From Polyangium sp. 6x1 (GTDB taxonomy: Bacteria; Myxococcota_A; Polyangia; Polyangiales; Polyangiaceae): a DNA stretch of 64,000 bases. The translations under genes and the position numbers were made by a program. The stretch is from positions 20,782 through 84,781 of the forward strand of contig NZ_JARZHH010000052.1 in the NCBI RefSeq assembly GCF_029946515.1, given 5' to 3'. The notes below the pieces were generated by a model. That model ran no database searches. It saw nothing but the letters and a program-made list of their open reading frames with translations, and was not told the origin of the DNA. Shown piece after piece: positions 61,809-64,000 of this stretch (within the stretch, counting starts at the first letter, position 1; every line of letters begins with the position of its first letter).

Positions 61809-63733
61809 CGTCCGAATGCCGATCCGGTCCATCGATACCGGATGGGGCCGAGGTTGCTCCAGGGGAGCAGGAGTGGCTCGATGCCGCCGTTTGCGCTCGT
61901 GTCTTGGGTGAAGGGGTAGGTGGCGGCGGTCCATTCGGTGGCTTTGCCGGAGGCGAGCTCGATCTCCACGCCCTTGCCGGACTTCACGAAGCGGTGGGCT
62001 CCGCTCACCTTTTTCTTGCCGATGGCGCGGCCGATTTCTGCGGCGAAGACCCGCTTCAGGCCTTCGCCTTCGATTTTGTAGACGAGGAGTACATCGCGAT
62101 CGACGGTCCCGCCGCCTGCTTCTGGGGATGCGTTTGCGTGCAGCGTGCCTTGCACGATGATCTCGGACTTGCCGTCGCCGGTCAGGTCCATCGCGCTGAT
62201 CTCGGTGATGTCTGTGCCCTTCGTGAATTGCGAGAGCGTGAGGAACGAGTAGCCCGTTCCGCCTTTGAAGCCCTTGCCGAAGATCACGAGGTCTCGATCG
62301 TGGAGCAGGACCGTCTCGGCTTGTTTGTCGCCTGAAACGTCTGCGGCCACGTTGAACCGCGCCTTGCCCGCCACGCTGCGCTCTTTCTTGTAGAGCGCAT
62401 AGACCTGCTCGAGCAGCTCGCCTGCACTCGGGCCCTTGGGTGCCTCGACCTTCACCGACTCGCCGGCTGGCTTGGACGCTGCGGCGGGCGCGGGCGTCGC
62501 GGCTTGGGTTGCCTCGCCGGCTTTTGCGAAGGCCTTGCCGTTCCACTTGTACGTCTGCGAAGCGATCGTCTCCCAGGGCAGCAGCGCGGGATCCATCGTG
62601 TTCTCGCGCGGCTCGTTGTAGTTGCCTGCGTGAAACTCCTTCGCCTTGCCGGCCAGGATCGTGATCGCGACCTTCGCGCCGTCGCTGTCGAAGCGCACCT
62701 CGTTTTCGACGGCGCCCTTCTCCGTCACGACTGCGATCTCGCGCTGGAAGAGCGTCGTGGGCACGTCCGACTTGCCGAACTGCAAGACTTGCAGGTACTC
62801 GCGGTACTTCTTCGGCGCGCCGAGGCGCTTGCGCAGGATGATCTCTGCCTGCCCGTCGCCCGTCAGATCTCGCGCCTCGAACGAGGGCAACATGCCTGCG
62901 GAGACGTCCACGCCGAGGTCGTTCCAGTAATACTCGGTGCCCTTGCGGAACGTCGGCCCGAGGACGACGAGGTACCGATCCCAGACGAGCACGCGCTCCT
63001 TCAGCGCGTCGCCTGCGACGTCTGCGATCAGGTTGAACTTGGGCGCGCCGCGGACGTTTTTCTCCTTCAGCAGCCCCTCGGCCAGCGCTTGCTCGCTCTC
63101 GATGGACACGGGCGGGAGCGACTCGTACTTCGTCGAGGGCGCCGTGCCGACCGAGGACTCGATCGCGCTGCCCGTGTCGGCGTCGTGCACGTGGATTGCG
63201 CCGCGCAGGCCGACGCGTGTCGTCGCGGCGGGGGGGAAGGCGGTCCAGGGGATCGTTGCTTCGAGCGTCCAGCCGCCGCTGCGCGGGGCTTCGATGACCT
63301 TCGCGCCCTGGATGGCCTTGCCTTCTTTCGTCTTGGCTGCGCCGGGCGACTTGCCCGGGTCGCCGGGGTAGAGCAGCACCTCGTGGACGACGCCGCCGGG
63401 GAAGCCGAGCGTGATGGCCACGTGATCGCCGCCGCCGCCGCGCAGGACGTCGTCGGTGACGTCGACGGCGACGAAGAGGCTCGTGCCGTCGTAGGAGAGG
63501 GCGGCCTTGGCTTCGAGGTCCGTCTTCGACGGCTTGCCCTTGGCGGCGTACGAGAGGGCCATCAGCGCGGGCCACTCCTTGGGGACGCCGTCGAGCTTGA
63601 TGGACTTGGTCTCGACGAGCGCGGCGCGCACGGCCGACCCTTCGGCGGCCGCGGGCGAGGTGGCGAAGAGGGCCCCCGCGAGGGCGGCGAGGGCGGTGAG
63701 GGCGGAGCCGAGGCGAGCGCGGTGGGGCGTCAT
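61805..63733 (-). CDS. CBM9-like/FG-GAP exported protein
   Basis: 642 residues with a signal peptide (LTALAALAGALFATSPAAA). Residues about 40-200 resemble a CBM9/DOMON-type domain (IKLDGVPKEWPALMALSYAA, LSYDGTSLFVAVDVTDD). Later there are Asp-rich FG-GAP-like loops (DLTGDGQAEIILRKR, DVSGDKQAETVLL, DLTGDGKSEIIVQG), which are calcium-binding in related proteins. The chain appears to be a surface or periplasmic binding protein. Its stop codon is inside the CTCAG pentanucleotide repeats of locus C. Confidence 0.75.
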   Translation of the reverse strand: MTPHRARLGSALTALAALAGALFATSPAAAEGSAVRAALVETKSIKLDGVPKEWPALMALSYAAKGKPSKTDLEAKAALSYDGTSLFVAVDVTDDVLRGGGGDHVAITLGFPGGVVHEVLLYPGDPGKSPGAAKTKEGKAIQGAKVIEAPRSGGWTLEATIPWTAFPPAATTRVGLRGAIHVHDADTGSAIESSVGTAPSTKYESLPPVSIESEQALAEGLLKEKNVRGAPKFNLIADVAGDALKERVLVWDRYLVVLGPTFRKGTEYYWNDLGVDVSAGMLPSFEARDLTGDGQAEIILRKRLGAPKKYREYLQVLQFGKSDVPTTLFQREIAVVTEKGAVENEVRFDSDGAKVAITILAGKAKEFHAGNYNEPRENTMDPALLPWETIASQTYKWNGKAFAKAGEATQAATPAPAAASKPAGESVKVEAPKGPSAGELLEQVYALYKKERSVAGKARFNVAADVSGDKQAETVLLHDRDLVIFGKGFKGGTGYSFLTLSQFTKGTDITEISAMDLTGDGKSEIIVQGTLHANASPEAGGGTVDRDVLLVYKIEGEGLKRVFAAEIGRAIGKKKVSGAHRFVKSGKGVEIELASGKATEWTAATYPFTQDTSANGGIEPLLLPWSNLGPIRYRWTGSAFGR

Positions 63734-63871
63734 GAGCAGGGTATGGACGGCAGCAGGGGACCTTTGTTCACCAGGGTGTGAGGCCCCGGGAAGCCCGTTG
63801 TTCCCGCGAAGATATACGGGAGACGCCGCCCCGGGGAGGCGGTCAATCGTGTGCCCAGGGGGTTGGCGCGT

Positions 63872-63975
63872 GGCGAGGGGCGCGCGTCGGCGTCGCGCGG
63901 GCGTGTCGGGCGCGAGGCGAGGGGCGCGCGTCGGCGTCGCGCGGGCGTGTCGGGCGCGAGGCGAGGGCGGCGCGC
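63872..63975. repeat. 44-bp tandem repeat, about 2.3 copies
   Basis: The unit starting GGCGAGGGGCGCGCGTCGG at 63872 recurs at 63916 and begins again at 63960 (GGCGAGGGCGGCGCGC). The first two copies look identical. It lies upstream of the gene at 61805-63733 and continues beyond no known gene before the window ends. No gene is seen between 63734 and 64000. Confidence 0.8.
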
Positions 63976-64000
63976 AACCGTGACGCGAGGGGGTCGGCGC

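Overview
The window is a stretch of a very GC-rich bacterial chromosome. It most likely comes from a myxobacterium of the Polyangiales (Sorangium/Polyangium-like). The support is indirect but consistent: three Ser/Thr kinase genes (one with two kinase domains), an NtrC-type sigma-54 activator, C-terminal MYXO-CTERM-like sorting tails, giant Cys-rich proteins with MopE-type metal-binding motifs, SBBP-repeat and other large lipoproteins, Gly/Ser-rich linkers after lipoboxes, and many divergent envelope proteins. No rRNA, tRNA, CRISPR array, phage or insertion sequence was seen.

Layout. 1-16.4 kb is an envelope region: the end of a tail-anchored protein, a paired M16 protease operon (active plus inactive subunit), a DUF6600 protein with a Ser/Pro/Arg tail and a downstream lipoprotein, an OmpA-like protein with thrombospondin type-3 repeats, a TMTC-like membrane TPR protein, a large NTT-transporter/HEAT/cNMP fusion, MenB, and a MYXO-CTERM-like protein coupled to a beta-barrel protein. 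16.4-35.6 kb holds a beta-propeller/BRCT/pentapeptide fusion, a small HTH/zinc-ribbon regulator, an alpha/beta-hydrolase lipoprotein, a PEGA operon with two tandem Cys-rich paralogues, an AMIN-like/LptD-like pair with an apparent CTG start, a sigma-54 activator, TolC, a Ser/Thr kinase, and a CcmC/CcmD-like operon with a 47-residue protein and an acyl-CoA dehydrogenase. 35.6-45.8 kb holds an SBBP lipoprotein and two very large overlapping MopE-motif proteins. 45.8-49 kb is a four-gene cluster of histidine kinases and stand-alone receivers. 49-64 kb holds a beta-propeller lipoprotein, a GspE-N/GAF-like/HEAT scaffold, a triple DsbA-domain protein, a double-kinase protein, a MATE transporter and a CBM9-like/FG-GAP protein.

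The most unusual material is not coding. Three intergenic loci (31143-31274, 53692-54200, 61457-61808) carry a mosaic of GC-rich hairpins. Their arms end at or next to stop codons of flanking genes. Each arm leads to a hairpin with a trinucleotide loop whose stem differs between copies while pairing is retained. The loci near 54 and 61.6 kb are inverted copies of one another and bracket a 7.2-kb segment. A separate 128-bp palindrome with perfect 12-bp terminal inverted repeats lies over the stop codon of the acyl-CoA dehydrogenase. A 44-bp tandem repeat lies at the right edge.

Most genes were identified by reading motifs in translated sequence. Family names are from memory and no database search was run.
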